From: Treponema sp.
GTDB lineage: Bacteria > Spirochaetota > Spirochaetia > Treponematales > Breznakiellaceae
Assembly: GCA_031280125.1 (NCBI GenBank)
Contig: JAITHE010000137.1
Span: forward strand, 1-41,855
Direction of reading: 5' to 3'
Length of the DNA stretch: 41,855 nt
How positions within the stretch are numbered: position 1 is the stretch's first letter; each line of letters starts with the position of its first letter. The notes under the pieces are model-generated. The model was not told the DNA's origin, made no database searches, and was given only the letters and a program-made list of their open reading frames with translations. A program made the position numbers and the translations under genes. This document shows, piece by piece, positions 34,517 through 41,855 of this stretch.

Positions 34517-35389
34517 CATTTTCCGCAGTTCTTCTTTTTTGGCGGCGGGAATTTTAGGGCTCGTCAAAAGGGCTTCCATGGCCTCCTTATCGAGGAACCC
34601 CTCGTTCAGGGCTTCCTGTAGCAGGGTAATTCCCTCGGTACTGACGGAATCCCCCTTAATCAGGGCGGCGGCCATGCGGAATTTGATCAGCGAAGGAGCC
34701 GGGCCGTCCTGGGAAGCGCCGCCCAGAGCAAGCCGGTATTCTTCCAGGGCCTTGGCAAACTGTTCCTGTTCCTCCAGAAATTCGCCGTACTCAAAACGTA
34801 CCCGGGGACTGGGCTTTTTAAGGATACTTGCCCGGAAGGTGTCCGCCGCCTCCGGTTTTCCCTGTTTTTTCCGGGCTAGGGCCAGGAGAAAAAGGGCGTC
34901 GGCGCTGTCGGTGATGTTGTACTTTATCAGTACCGCCTCGGCCTCCTGGTTCCTGTCCATGGCTGTGAGCACCAAGGCGTAGTTGTACCCTTCGTCGTAG
35001 CCTTCGGGAACCAGGGACAGAACCCGGCTGTAATACTCCTCCGCCTTTACAAAATTCCCCGTTTTAACGAAGGTATAGGCTACCGCTTTAAGGGCCGTTA
35101 CATTTTCCGGATCCCGCGCCAGAACCCTTTCAAAGTGGCCGGCGGCCTCATCGTAACGGCCCACGGCATAGGCAATCCGCCCCAGGTTGTATTCGGAGGC
35201 GCTGCGGGTACGCCGGTGAAATTTCGATTTGCCGTACCAGGTTTCGGCTTCGCCGTATTTTTTCAAATCGAAATAGGCCGTTCCCAAGGCATAGTATTCT
35301 TCCGCCATGGAAAGGCTGATGCAGGAAACGGACGCCAGACCAAACAAAACCAGGCTGGATAAACAAAGGAGGCCGGGGGGACGGATCAT
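34475..35389 (-). CDS. TPR-repeat lipoprotein
   Basis: Probable periplasmic-facing lipoprotein of 304 residues. A signal peptide ends [11 protein letters not shown], a good lipobox. TPR units follow, for example [21 protein letters not shown], then [28 protein letters not shown] (read in pieces), then [26 protein letters not shown]. The last third is more diverged. TPR lipoproteins often act as scaffolds for envelope machines, but no partner can be named. Its last 42 nt are antisense to the end of the large barrel gene, and its ATG lies beside the upp-like stop (4-nt overlap), so it is co-transcribed with that gene. Confidence 0.85.
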   Translation of the reverse strand: MIRPPGLLCLSSLVLFGLASVSCISLSMAEEYYALGTAYFDLKKYGEAETWYGKSKFHRRTRSASEYNLGRIAYAVGRYDEAAGHFERVLARDPENVTALKAVAYTFVKTGNFVKAEEYYSRVLSLVPEGYDEGYNYALVLTAMDRNQEAEAVLIKYNITDSADALFLLALARKKQGKPEAADTFRASILKKPSPRVRFEYGEFLEEQEQFAKALEEYRLALGGASQDGPAPSLIKFRMAAALIKGDSVSTEGITLLQEALNEGFLDKEAMEALLTSPKIPAAKKEELRKMLETYIQGGSKIKK

Positions 35390-36459
35390 GTTTTTCCGGT
35401 TCCCAGAACGGTATCTTCAATTTCCCGGAGCTGTTCCCGGTAAAGCTGGGCGATGTTGGCGCCGTAATCGGCAATAAGCTGGATAATGTTCCGGGGATGC
35501 TCCGGCAGATCCCTGCCGTTGATCCGGTCTCCAGCGTCTCCCAGTCCGGGAAGTATATAGGCTAGTTCGTTCAGTACCGGATCCATCCACAGCGTATAAA
35601 CGGTACAATTTTCCAGGGCCCGGACTACCCGAAGAGCCCCCTTAAGGGCCGCTATGACATTGAAAAAACGCACCGACCGGGGTTTGATCCCCTCCCCCAA
35701 AAGGTACTTGACCACCGTTACCAGGCTTCCCCCGGTGGCATTCATGGGATCGGCAAATATCAGATCCTTGCCGTTCAGGGTCTCCAGGGAAAAGTAAGAT
35801 TTGTCCAGATCCAGGATATACTCCATATCGTTTTCGTGCCTGGAATCGTCCCGGTTAATTTTAAAAAGGGCGAAGGGGCTTACATAACCGTGGGATGAGT
35901 ATTCCTCGATCTCCTTGGAAAGAATCATCGACGGAAGCAGGGCTCCCCGGAGCATGACACACAAAACGGTATTTTCGATTTTGTCGTCAATGTTGTTAAT
36001 CTTGTGGATGGCGAAATTCTGCACCGGCACGTTTACCGGAGTCTGAACCACCATGTAATTTTTATTTGAACTGGGGGTGCCCCCATAGGCAAGCTTAAAA
36101 AGCATCTCGTAGGCCCGCTGTACGTAGTAGACGAATTCCCCGTGTTTAGTGCGGTGATCCCGCAGTTTGGCGATCACCCGGGAAGCTTCGGGGTGGTTTT
36201 CATGGGGGGGTAAAAAGGAATAGACCTGTATACCCTTTTCGTCCTTGCAGATCTCCTGCATAAGGCCCCCCATTTCGTTGTAGAGGCCGATAAGGTTTTC
36301 CGTTTCCCGCCGGTTTTCCGTTTCCAGCCTGGTGGTGGCCAGAATATTGAAACAGGCCAGAGCCTTCCGGTACTGGCTGTCCATCAGGGTGATATTGGCT
36401 TTGTCGGCGTCGGTTAGAAAACCGTCCAGATCTTCCGCCTTTAAAACAACCTTGTTCAT
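35386..36459 (-). CDS. Uracil phosphoribosyltransferase-like protein with N-terminal extension
   Basis: Likely pyrimidine salvage (uracil + PRPP to UMP). The 357 residues have an N-terminal part (1-130) that I do not recognise, with [20 protein letters not shown], and a C-terminal UPRTase domain: [12 protein letters not shown], the PRPP loop [14 protein letters not shown] (236-249), [21 protein letters not shown] (two pieces; PGLGDAGDR 304-312), the uracil-binding hallmark. Ordinary UPRTases are about 210 residues, so the extra 150 are unusual. I chose ATG 36459, because a perfect -35 and good -10 lie immediately upstream; an open frame continuing to 36534 would cover that promoter. Confidence 0.85.
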   Translation of the reverse strand: MNKVVLKAEDLDGFLTDADKANITLMDSQYRKALACFNILATTRLETENRRETENLIGLYNEMGGLMQEICKDEKGIQVYSFLPPHENHPEASRVIAKLRDHRTKHGEFVYYVQRAYEMLFKLAYGGTPSSNKNYMVVQTPVNVPVQNFAIHKINNIDDKIENTVLCVMLRGALLPSMILSKEIEEYSSHGYVSPFALFKINRDDSRHENDMEYILDLDKSYFSLETLNGKDLIFADPMNATGGSLVTVVKYLLGEGIKPRSVRFFNVIAALKGALRVVRALENCTVYTLWMDPVLNELAYILPGLGDAGDRINGRDLPEHPRNIIQLIADYGANIAQLYREQLREIEDTVLGTGKT

Positions 36460-36468
36460 CCTTATTGT

Positions 36469-36497
36469 ACTGTACGAAGCTCCGGGGGACTTGTCAA
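36469..36497 (-). promoter_or_regulatory. Sigma-70 promoter giving a near-leaderless mRNA for the UPRTase-like gene
   Basis: Minus strand TTGACA (36497-36492), 17-nt spacer, TACAGT (36474-36469). +1 is predicted near 36462, three nt before the ATG at 36459, so the mRNA would begin AGGAUG. Confidence 0.65.
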
Positions 36498-36580
36498 CTC
36501 TTCCGCAAGGAGCGCCAAAGGGCGCCCAAAACACCCTGGAAAATGGGCGGTCATGGCCGCCGGGGAAAGGACTTCACCGG

Positions 36581-36609
36581 TTGACAGCCGCCGGCGCTTT
36601 TTGTATAAT
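36581..36609 (+). promoter_or_regulatory. Perfect consensus promoter of the tRNA-Leu-tig-clpP-clpX unit
   Basis: TTGACA (36581-36586), 17-nt spacer, TATAAT (36604-36609): all 12 bases match the sigma-70 consensus. Predicted +1 near 36616, 31 nt before the mature tRNA. The two promoters at 36469-36497 and here are back to back. Confidence 0.9.
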
Positions 36610-36646
36610 CACAGAAGAATTGAACCGGAACCGGACGGTCCATAAC

Positions 36647-36727
36647 GCGAGAGTGGTGAAACTGGTAGACACGCCAGACTTAGGATCTGGTGCCCATGGC
36701 ATAGGGGTCCGAGTCCCCTCTCTCGCA
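36647..36727 (+). tRNA. tRNA-Leu (anticodon UAG)
   Basis: 81 nt; 7-bp acceptor stem (GCGAGAG/CTCTCGC), D arm, anticodon stem CCAGA/TCTGG around loop CTTAGGA (anticodon TAG), a long variable arm (TGCCCATGGCAT) typical of class II leucine tRNAs, and T stem AGGGG/CCCCT. The T loop reads TCCGAGT, with C where the nearly universal U55 (pseudouridine) should be. No CCA is encoded. It lies between a consensus promoter and tig with no terminator in between, so it is probably processed from the tig transcript. Confidence 0.93.
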
Positions 36728-36779
36728 GACGCGAAGGAAGGGGCCGGCGGTTCAATGTACCCCAAAACGAGGAAAAACG

Positions 36780-38171
36780 GTGTCCGTAACCAAAGAAATT
36801 ACCCGCCTGGCACATTCGGCGGTCAAGTTGACCCTTACAGTGGGAAAGGACGATGTCCGTACCCAGTACGATGATCTTATCAGGGATTATACCAAAACCC
36901 TGGCCATTCCCGGATTCCGCAGGGGAAAGGTTCCCCGGGATGTGCTGGAACGGAAATTCGGGGCGGCTCTTAAAGATGAGGCGGTCAACAAGATCCTGGG
37001 AAAAACCATTTCGGAGGTGTTTGAAGACGAGGGGTTTCCCAGAGAAGACAAACCCCTGCCCTATTCCACCCCCCGGGTAGAGGACGAGCCGGTCCTTGAA
37101 TTCGGCAGGGATCTCCGGTTTTCCGTGGTTTACGACGTGCTTCCCCGGATAACCGTGGGCCCATGGAAAGGGCTGGAAGCGGAGATTCCCGACGTATCCG
37201 TTTCGGAAGAAGATGTTTCCCGGGAACTGGAAGAGATCCGGGACCGAAACGCCGTTGTCCTGGACAGAGAGGATACAGCGGAAGCGGCCAGGGACGACGT
37301 GGTTACGATTAGTTACTGGGAACTGGACGGCGAAGGCAGCCCTGTCAAGGGGACTGAACGGCAGGATTTTGTCTTTACCCTGGGTTCCGGTTACAATCTC
37401 TACCAGTTCGACGACAACATTCTGGGGATGAAAAAGGGCGAAACCAGGGATATCACCAAAACCTTTCCCGCCGGTTATACCCACAGCGATCTGGCGGGAA
37501 AAACCCTTACCATCCGGGTTACCCTCACCGCCCTCAAGGAAAAGAAACTTCCCGTCCTGGACGATGAACTTGCCCAGGATGTGGACGAAAAGTACCATAC
37601 CCTGGAGGACCTGAAAAACAGCATCCGGGACCGGCTTGGCGCACATCTGGAAAAGAGGCTTCGGGATATTACCGTATCCCGGCTTCTGGAGCAGGTTTTA
37701 GAAACCACCCCCATGGATCTTCCCGAGTCGATGATCGATCTGGAACTGGATTCTCGGCTGCGGAACCTAGCCCGGCGTTTTAACGTAGCCCCCGGCGAAC
37801 TGGCGCGGCGTCTGGCCGAAGAAGAGGGGGCGGCGGAATCCGGCCCGCCGGGGATACCGGAAAAACTCCGGGAAGAATGGCGGGGAGACGCCGAAAGGGC
37901 CCTTAAAAGCCGGCTCATCGTGGAAACCTTGATGCGGGACCTCAAGCTGGAAGCCTCCGGTGAAGAAATAGAAAGGGAAATAGAAAACCAGGCCGCCTCG
38001 TCGGGGACGGCCCTGGAGGAAATAAAAAAATACTACGATCAGGAAAATGCCAGGGAATACCTGGAGGAAGAGATCAAAGAACGGAAACTGTTTGATCTTT
38101 TTATAGCGGAAAACCGGATCAAAAAAGGCAAGCAGGAGCGGTATCTGGACCTTATGTCCGGTAACGGATAA
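36780..38171 (+). CDS. tig: Trigger factor
   Basis: Ribosome-bound chaperone with peptidyl-prolyl isomerase activity. The 463 residues contain the ribosome-docking signature in [14 protein letters not shown] (about 44-56), an FKBP-type PPIase domain (around 160-245, ending [19 protein letters not shown] without its last part) and a long helical C-terminal domain ([13 protein letters not shown] onward). Length is slightly above the usual 430-450. It starts with GTG at 36780, with GAGG 7 nt upstream. Follows tRNA-Leu by 52 nt and heads the protease block. Confidence 0.96.
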   Translation: MSVTKEITRLAHSAVKLTLTVGKDDVRTQYDDLIRDYTKTLAIPGFRRGKVPRDVLERKFGAALKDEAVNKILGKTISEVFEDEGFPREDKPLPYSTPRVEDEPVLEFGRDLRFSVVYDVLPRITVGPWKGLEAEIPDVSVSEEDVSRELEEIRDRNAVVLDREDTAEAARDDVVTISYWELDGEGSPVKGTERQDFVFTLGSGYNLYQFDDNILGMKKGETRDITKTFPAGYTHSDLAGKTLTIRVTLTALKEKKLPVLDDELAQDVDEKYHTLEDLKNSIRDRLGAHLEKRLRDITVSRLLEQVLETTPMDLPESMIDLELDSRLRNLARRFNVAPGELARRLAEEEGAAESGPPGIPEKLREEWRGDAERALKSRLIVETLMRDLKLEASGEEIEREIENQAASSGTALEEIKKYYDQENAREYLEEEIKERKLFDLFIAENRIKKGKQERYLDLMSGNG

Positions 38172-38193
38172 AATAGGCAAGGCGGGAGAAACC

Positions 38194-38779
38194 ATGAGCA
38201 ATATCCTTCCCCATGTGGTTGAACATACCGGTGTGGGTGAACGGTACTACGATATCTATTCCAGGCTCCTTTCGGACAGGATCATTTTCCTGGATGGGGA
38301 CATTATGGACCTTAATGCGGATCTTGTGGTGGCCCAAATCCTCTACCTGGACGGACAAAATACCGAAAAGGACATTAACCTTTACATCAATTCCCCCGGC
38401 GGCTCGGTAACCGCAGGGCTGGCCATCTACGACACGATCCGGTACGTCAAGTCCAGCGTCCAAACGATCTGCCTGGGCCAGGCGGCCAGTATGGCCGCGC
38501 TGATCCTCTGCGCCGGGGCGCCGGGAAAGCGGCTGGTCCTCCCCTCTTCCCGGGTGCTGATCCATCAGCCCTGGGGCGGGGCCCAGGGACAGGCCAGGGA
38601 CATAGGTATCCAAGCCAGGGAAATCCTCCGGCTTAAAAGCATTGCCATCAAGGGCTTTGCCCTGCATACCGGCAAGGAACCCGCCCAGATTGCCGCCGAC
38701 ATGGAACGGGATTTTTTCATGTCCGCCGAAGAAGCGGTGGCCTACGGAATAGCGGACAAGGTGCTTACCAGGGAAGACC

Positions 38780-38796
<17 letters not shown>
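38194..38796 (+). CDS. clpP: ATP-dependent Clp protease proteolytic subunit
   Basis: Serine protease barrel that degrades proteins unfolded by ClpX. The 200 residues have the full catalytic triad: S99 in [14 protein letters not shown]124 in VLIHQPWGG and D173 in [12 protein letters not shown]. The oxyanion/strand motif YINSPGGSV is intact. ATG at 38194 has GGGAG upstream; it starts 22 nt after tig, and its end overlaps clpX by 17 nt, an unusually tight coupling. Confidence 0.97.
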
Positions 38797-40033
<1,237 letters not shown>

Positions 40034-40038
40034 ACCCC

Positions 40039-40078
40039 GCAATCCGGCGCAGCCCGCAATCTGGCTGCACCGGATTGC
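40039..40078. repeat. Palindrome 1 after clpX
   Basis: 16-nt arms (40039-40054 and 40063-40078) pair with a single mismatch around an 8-nt loop. Only 5 nt after the clpX stop; no T-run follows. It may still stop or stabilise the clpX transcript. Confidence 0.8.
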
Positions 40079-40080
40079 TC

Positions 40081-40145
40081 TGGAGTTTTGTCCCTCTCTG
40101 GACTACGCCATGCCACATAACCGGACGGGAAGGGACAAAACTCCA
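40081..40145. repeat. Palindrome 2 between clpX and the FGE-domain lipoprotein
   Basis: Perfect 15-bp arms TGGAGTTTTGTCCCT (40081-40095) and its complement (40131-40145) around 35 nt. The 33 nt from 40082 match 41545-41577 at 25 positions, so the unit is repeated on the other side of the lipoprotein gene. Confidence 0.85.
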
Positions 40146-40146
40146 A

Positions 40147-40175
40147 CGCCATAAAACGCTCTGCGTTTTATGGCG
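40147..40175. repeat. Palindrome 3, over the stop codon of the FGE-domain lipoprotein
   Basis: Perfect 13-bp arms CGCCATAAAACGC (40147-40159) and its complement (40163-40175) with a TCT loop. The last two sense codons and stop (40168-40170) of the minus-strand lipoprotein lie in one arm. Hairpins just after the variable region are a known feature of diversity-generating retroelement targets. Confidence 0.85.
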
Positions 40176-40290
40176 CAACCACCCGGAACCCCAGATGGAC
40201 GCTCCCGTTACGCGGGGTGTGGTTGTACCGATAAGAGACCGTGCAGGCGCCCGCATTGTAGGCACAACCGCCGCCCCGTACCACACGGAC
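40168..40290 (-). other. Candidate DGR variable region
   Basis: Last 40 codons of the FGE-domain lipoprotein. The fixed residues of the FGE fold (RGG, C, R, P, GFR) remain, while positions that are Asn (AAC/AAT) in typical template repeats read TAC, GGC, GCC, TAT, TAC, CAC, ACC, CGT, GTC and CAT, each reachable from AAC/AAT by changes at A only. A hairpin lies directly downstream. No template repeat or reverse transcriptase is present in the window, so this is inference. Confidence 0.5.
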
Positions 40291-41238
40291 CGTACCCGAA
40301 GCGGGTCCCGCCGGAGCGCCGGCCCATACCGGATCCGTTACCGCGGTGGTGTCAACGGAATCTGTATTCCAGTCCCAGCACCATTCCCACACGTTCCCGC
40401 TCATGTCAAAAAGGCCCGCCCCGTTGGCAGTCTTGGTCCCCACCGGATGCACCCCGTACTCCTTACTGGTATCCACCGGAAACGACCACGCATTGGGAGC
40501 ATACCAGGCGTAACTGCCTAACTCCCCCTCGGTGTCGGTTCCCGCATAGGTATAGCTCCACGCCGCAGCAGCGGTGTTTCCCCCCCGGGCCGCATACTCC
40601 CACTCCGCCTCCGTCGGCAGCCGGTACCCGTTGGCCCCGCCCTTCACCACCGCCGTATCCGCCGCCGTCGTGGTTCCGCTGTCATTCGTCGATGTCTTCA
40701 ACACCGTGGTATAGCCGGCATCGGTGTAGTACACCGGCTCCTTCCCGCTCATCTCGCTGTAGGCGTTGCACCGCACAACAGCGTCCCGCCAGCTTATCTC
40801 CGTTACCGGACGGCTCTTCTTCTCCGCCCCCGTCCACTCATTGCTGTCGGTCCCCTTCCCTTCATCGGTGTCTCCCGCAGAGGGATACCCCTCTTTCCCC
40901 GCATTGGCAAAGGTATACCCGCGCCCTATGGCCCAGTCGTACACCTCCTTCCACAACTCATAGGTGGTCTCGTACTTCGCCATCCTAAAGGGGCTTAGGG
41001 TTACGCTGCGGTTGTAGACAAATACACCGTGGTCATAACTTGTGCCGGTAATGCTGGAATCAGTGCTACCGGGGACGGCCCCCCCGGCAAGGCTCACCGT
41101 CTCCCGGTACTTCTCCGGGGTGGCAAAGACAATGCCGGGATCATCGCCGCCGCCACAGCCGCCCAGGGCCGTCGCGGACGCCGCCAGCAGCCCCGCGGCA
41201 CAGACCCCCCGCAGCCCCCTTTTCGTTTCGTTCTTCAT
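40168..41238 (-). CDS. Lipoprotein with FGE-sulfatase (C-type lectin fold) domain; candidate DGR target
   Basis: Exported and probably surface-facing. The 356 residues have a signal peptide ending ALGGC (lipobox, C near 28), then an FGE-sulfatase domain (about 70-356): FRMAKYETTYELWKEVYDWA, KSRPVTEISWRDAVVRCNAYSE, GYRLPTEAEWEYAARGG, GLFDMSGNVWEWCWDW, and the final VRVVRGGG...SYRY...LGFRVVAP. FGE-like lipoproteins of this form (TvpA in T. denticola) are targets of diversity-generating retroelements, with variation in exactly this C-terminal part. It is unlikely to be a true sulfatase activator, since it is a lipoprotein and the C-terminus is strongly diverged (GGC where the family has GSW). 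ATG at 41238 has AAGGAG 7 nt upstream. It sits alone between palindrome mosaics, opposite to clpX. Confidence 0.88.
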   Translation of the reverse strand: MKNETKRGLRGVCAAGLLAASATALGGCGGGDDPGIVFATPEKYRETVSLAGGAVPGSTDSSITGTSYDHGVFVYNRSVTLSPFRMAKYETTYELWKEVYDWAIGRGYTFANAGKEGYPSAGDTDEGKGTDSNEWTGAEKKSRPVTEISWRDAVVRCNAYSEMSGKEPVYYTDAGYTTVLKTSTNDSGTTTAADTAVVKGGANGYRLPTEAEWEYAARGGNTAAAAWSYTYAGTDTEGELGSYAWYAPNAWSFPVDTSKEYGVHPVGTKTANGAGLFDMSGNVWEWCWDWNTDSVDTTAVTDPVWAGAPAGPASGTVRVVRGGGCAYNAGACTVSYRYNHTPRNGSVHLGFRVVAP

Positions 41239-41444
41239 ACATCACTCCTTACGTTTCTTTTTTCGCTCCCTACAGGGCGGGCTCTTTCGTTCTGTAGAGG
41301 CGCAGCGCGCCTACCAGCCTGGCCGCAGCAGTAAAACGGTTTCGCTTTACTGCCGGAAAACGGACGTACTACGCACCTCGTGTTACATCCTCCCCCTCCG
41401 CGTGTAGGCGCACTGCGTCTACACACCGCCTTTAGTATCCGCCG
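41239..41444. repeat. Gene-free stretch upstream of the lipoprotein with hairpins
   Basis: No gene or clear promoter seen. It holds palindromes at 41328-41353 (arms GCAGTAAAACG/CGCTTTACTGC, one mismatch) and 41402-41424 (arms GTGTAGGCGCA/TGCGTCTACAC, one G-T pair), and a weaker one at 41294-41312. The stretch is the likely leader or promoter region of the lipoprotein gene. Confidence 0.6.
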
Positions 41445-41474
41445 TTATGGAATGATTGCACTCACCAAAGGACC
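41445..41474 (-). pseudogene. Fossil gene tail (last nine codons and stop)
   Basis: Reads GPLVSAIIP-stop, while the gene cut by the window end closes GPVVSAIIP-stop (41709 onward). 27 of 30 bases agree. Upstream of this tail the gene is gone; a hairpin (41478-41500) abuts it instead. Best explained as a duplicated or deleted gene end. Confidence 0.65.
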
Positions 41475-41712
41475 CCCGCACTTCGGCTGCGCCGAAGTGC
41501 TTGGCAGTTGTGCCTGCGGCAAAACTGCACGGGCATATACGGCTGGAGTTGTGCCCCTCTTCGGTTTACGCCCCGCCCTGTAAGCAAGCGGGAAGGGTGC
41601 TCTCCGCCTGCGGCGGAGAGCTTAGGAGAGTGTGCCTTGCCCAATCTCCACGGCATAAACCGGCATGGAGTTTCACCTGCGGCGAAACTCCCCCTGTGGT
41701 GAGTGCAATCAT
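41452..41712. mobile_element. Hairpin-rich segment with 20-bp terminal inverted repeats (MITE-like or rearrangement product)
   Basis: 41452-41471 and 41693-41712 are inverted copies with 19 of 20 matches; GGA stands directly outside both ends and could be a 3-bp target duplication. No transposase is encoded. The inverted ends derive from the repeated gene tails, so a rearrangement rather than transposition is equally possible. Confidence 0.45.
41478..41691. repeat. Series of four hairpins with TGC loops
   Basis: 41478-41500 (10-bp perfect), 41504-41528 (11 bp, one mismatch), 41599-41621 (10-bp perfect) and 41667-41691 (11 bp, one mismatch). The arms differ in sequence, but each loop is TGC, and three of the four centres read CCTGCGG. 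Between them, 41545-41577 matches 40082-40114, and the word CGGTTTAYGCC recurs on the opposite strand at about 41651-41661. Confidence 0.85.
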
Positions 41713-41735
41713 GGAATGATGGCACTCACCACAGG
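41693..41735. repeat. Palindrome over the end of the last gene
   Basis: Perfect 14-bp arms CCTGTGGTGAGTGC (41693-41706) and its complement (41722-41735). The stop codon of the minus-strand gene (41709-41711) lies in the loop, and its last codons lie in one arm. Confidence 0.85.
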
Positions 41736-41855
41736 ACCCCAGGGACCTGCCTGGCCCTTGCTGTTTTCGTAACGGATGCAGACGTACACCGTGGATCCCC
41801 GGTCTTCGTGGAGATCCATCCGTTCCTTCCTCCGCCTTGTCCACAGCGAATGGGG
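41709..41855 (-). CDS. C-terminal end of an unrecognised protein (cut by window edge)
   Basis: Open to the window edge on the minus strand; the last 48 residues end HEDRGSTVYVCIRYENSKG, QAGPWGPVVSAIIP. The beta-strand pattern VYVCIRYEN...GPWGPV resembles the last strands of a fibronectin-type or similar all-beta domain, but no family can be fixed. The flanking stop lies in a palindrome loop, and a fossil copy of its tail stands 264 bp away, so similar genes were probably repeated here. Confidence 0.65.
   Translation of the reverse strand, partial: PHSLWTRRRKERMDLHEDRGSTVYVCIRYENSKGQAGPWGPVVSAIIP

Noticed and set aside
36512-36525. Short hairpin (GCGCC/GGCGC) upstream of the UPRTase promoter
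   Set aside because: Only five base pairs in G+C-rich DNA, no T-run; likely chance.
36460-36534. In-frame upstream extension of the UPRTase-like protein
   Set aside because: It would run through a perfect -35 and a good -10 box; the family-like sequence starts at ATG 36459.
40034-40167. Classical Rho-independent terminator after clpX
   Set aside because: The stems are strong, but none is followed by a T-run on the plus strand, so I list them as palindromes.
41328-41691. CRISPR array
   Set aside because: The hairpins share loops but not repeat sequences; there is no constant repeat with equal spacers, and no cas gene.
40168-41855. DGR reverse transcriptase or template repeat in the window
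   Set aside because: I looked on both strands for an RT (YxDD-type) and for a second copy of the variable region and found neither; they could be elsewhere.

Overview
The window is G+C-rich bacterial DNA, most likely from a treponeme-type spirochaete. The best clues are the block tamB-bamA-skp-mutS, which has the same order in Treponema pallidum, the tig-clpP-clpX block, and the many exported or lipoprotein genes with relaxed spirochaetal lipoboxes. Gene identities come from reading motifs in the translations; no database search was possible.

Layout. (1) 1-1916, minus strand: nusA (cut by the window edge) and rimP, behind a good sigma-70 promoter and a leader that contains a terminator-like hairpin. 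(2) 2003-12562, minus: a second-type chemosensory cluster in transcription order cheW, a CheW-like gene, cheB, cheR-TPR, a full MCP, a short MCP-like signalling protein, a CheA-REC hybrid kinase, and a REC-GAF class III nucleotidyl cyclase as probable output. (3) 12602-23862, minus: comF, mutS, skp, bamA and tamB, that is outer-membrane assembly followed by DNA repair. (4) 23984-25331, plus: tmk and an unrecognised exported protein. (5) 25413-29675, minus: a tight five-gene unit of DUF503, two lipoproteins, trmB and ligA. (6) 29717-34516, plus: a 1599-residue exported protein with several sequence blocks recalling SprA/Sov, the type IX secretion translocon of Bacteroidota. It converges with and overlaps a TPR lipoprotein gene, which follows a uracil phosphoribosyltransferase-like gene. 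(7) 36581-40033, plus: tRNA-Leu(UAG), tig, clpP and clpX behind a perfect consensus promoter. (8) 40034-41855: an accessory end made of palindromes, a lipoprotein with an FGE-sulfatase/C-type-lectin domain whose 3' end looks like a diversity-generating-retroelement variable region, a fossil gene tail, and the last 48 codons of another gene.

The most notable points are the candidate DGR target and the palindrome mosaic around it, the SprA-like protein outside Bacteroidota, the cyclase-linked chemosensory system, the hairpin in the rimP-nusA leader, and several promoters whose -10 box lies so close to the start codon that leaderless or nearly leaderless mRNAs are predicted.
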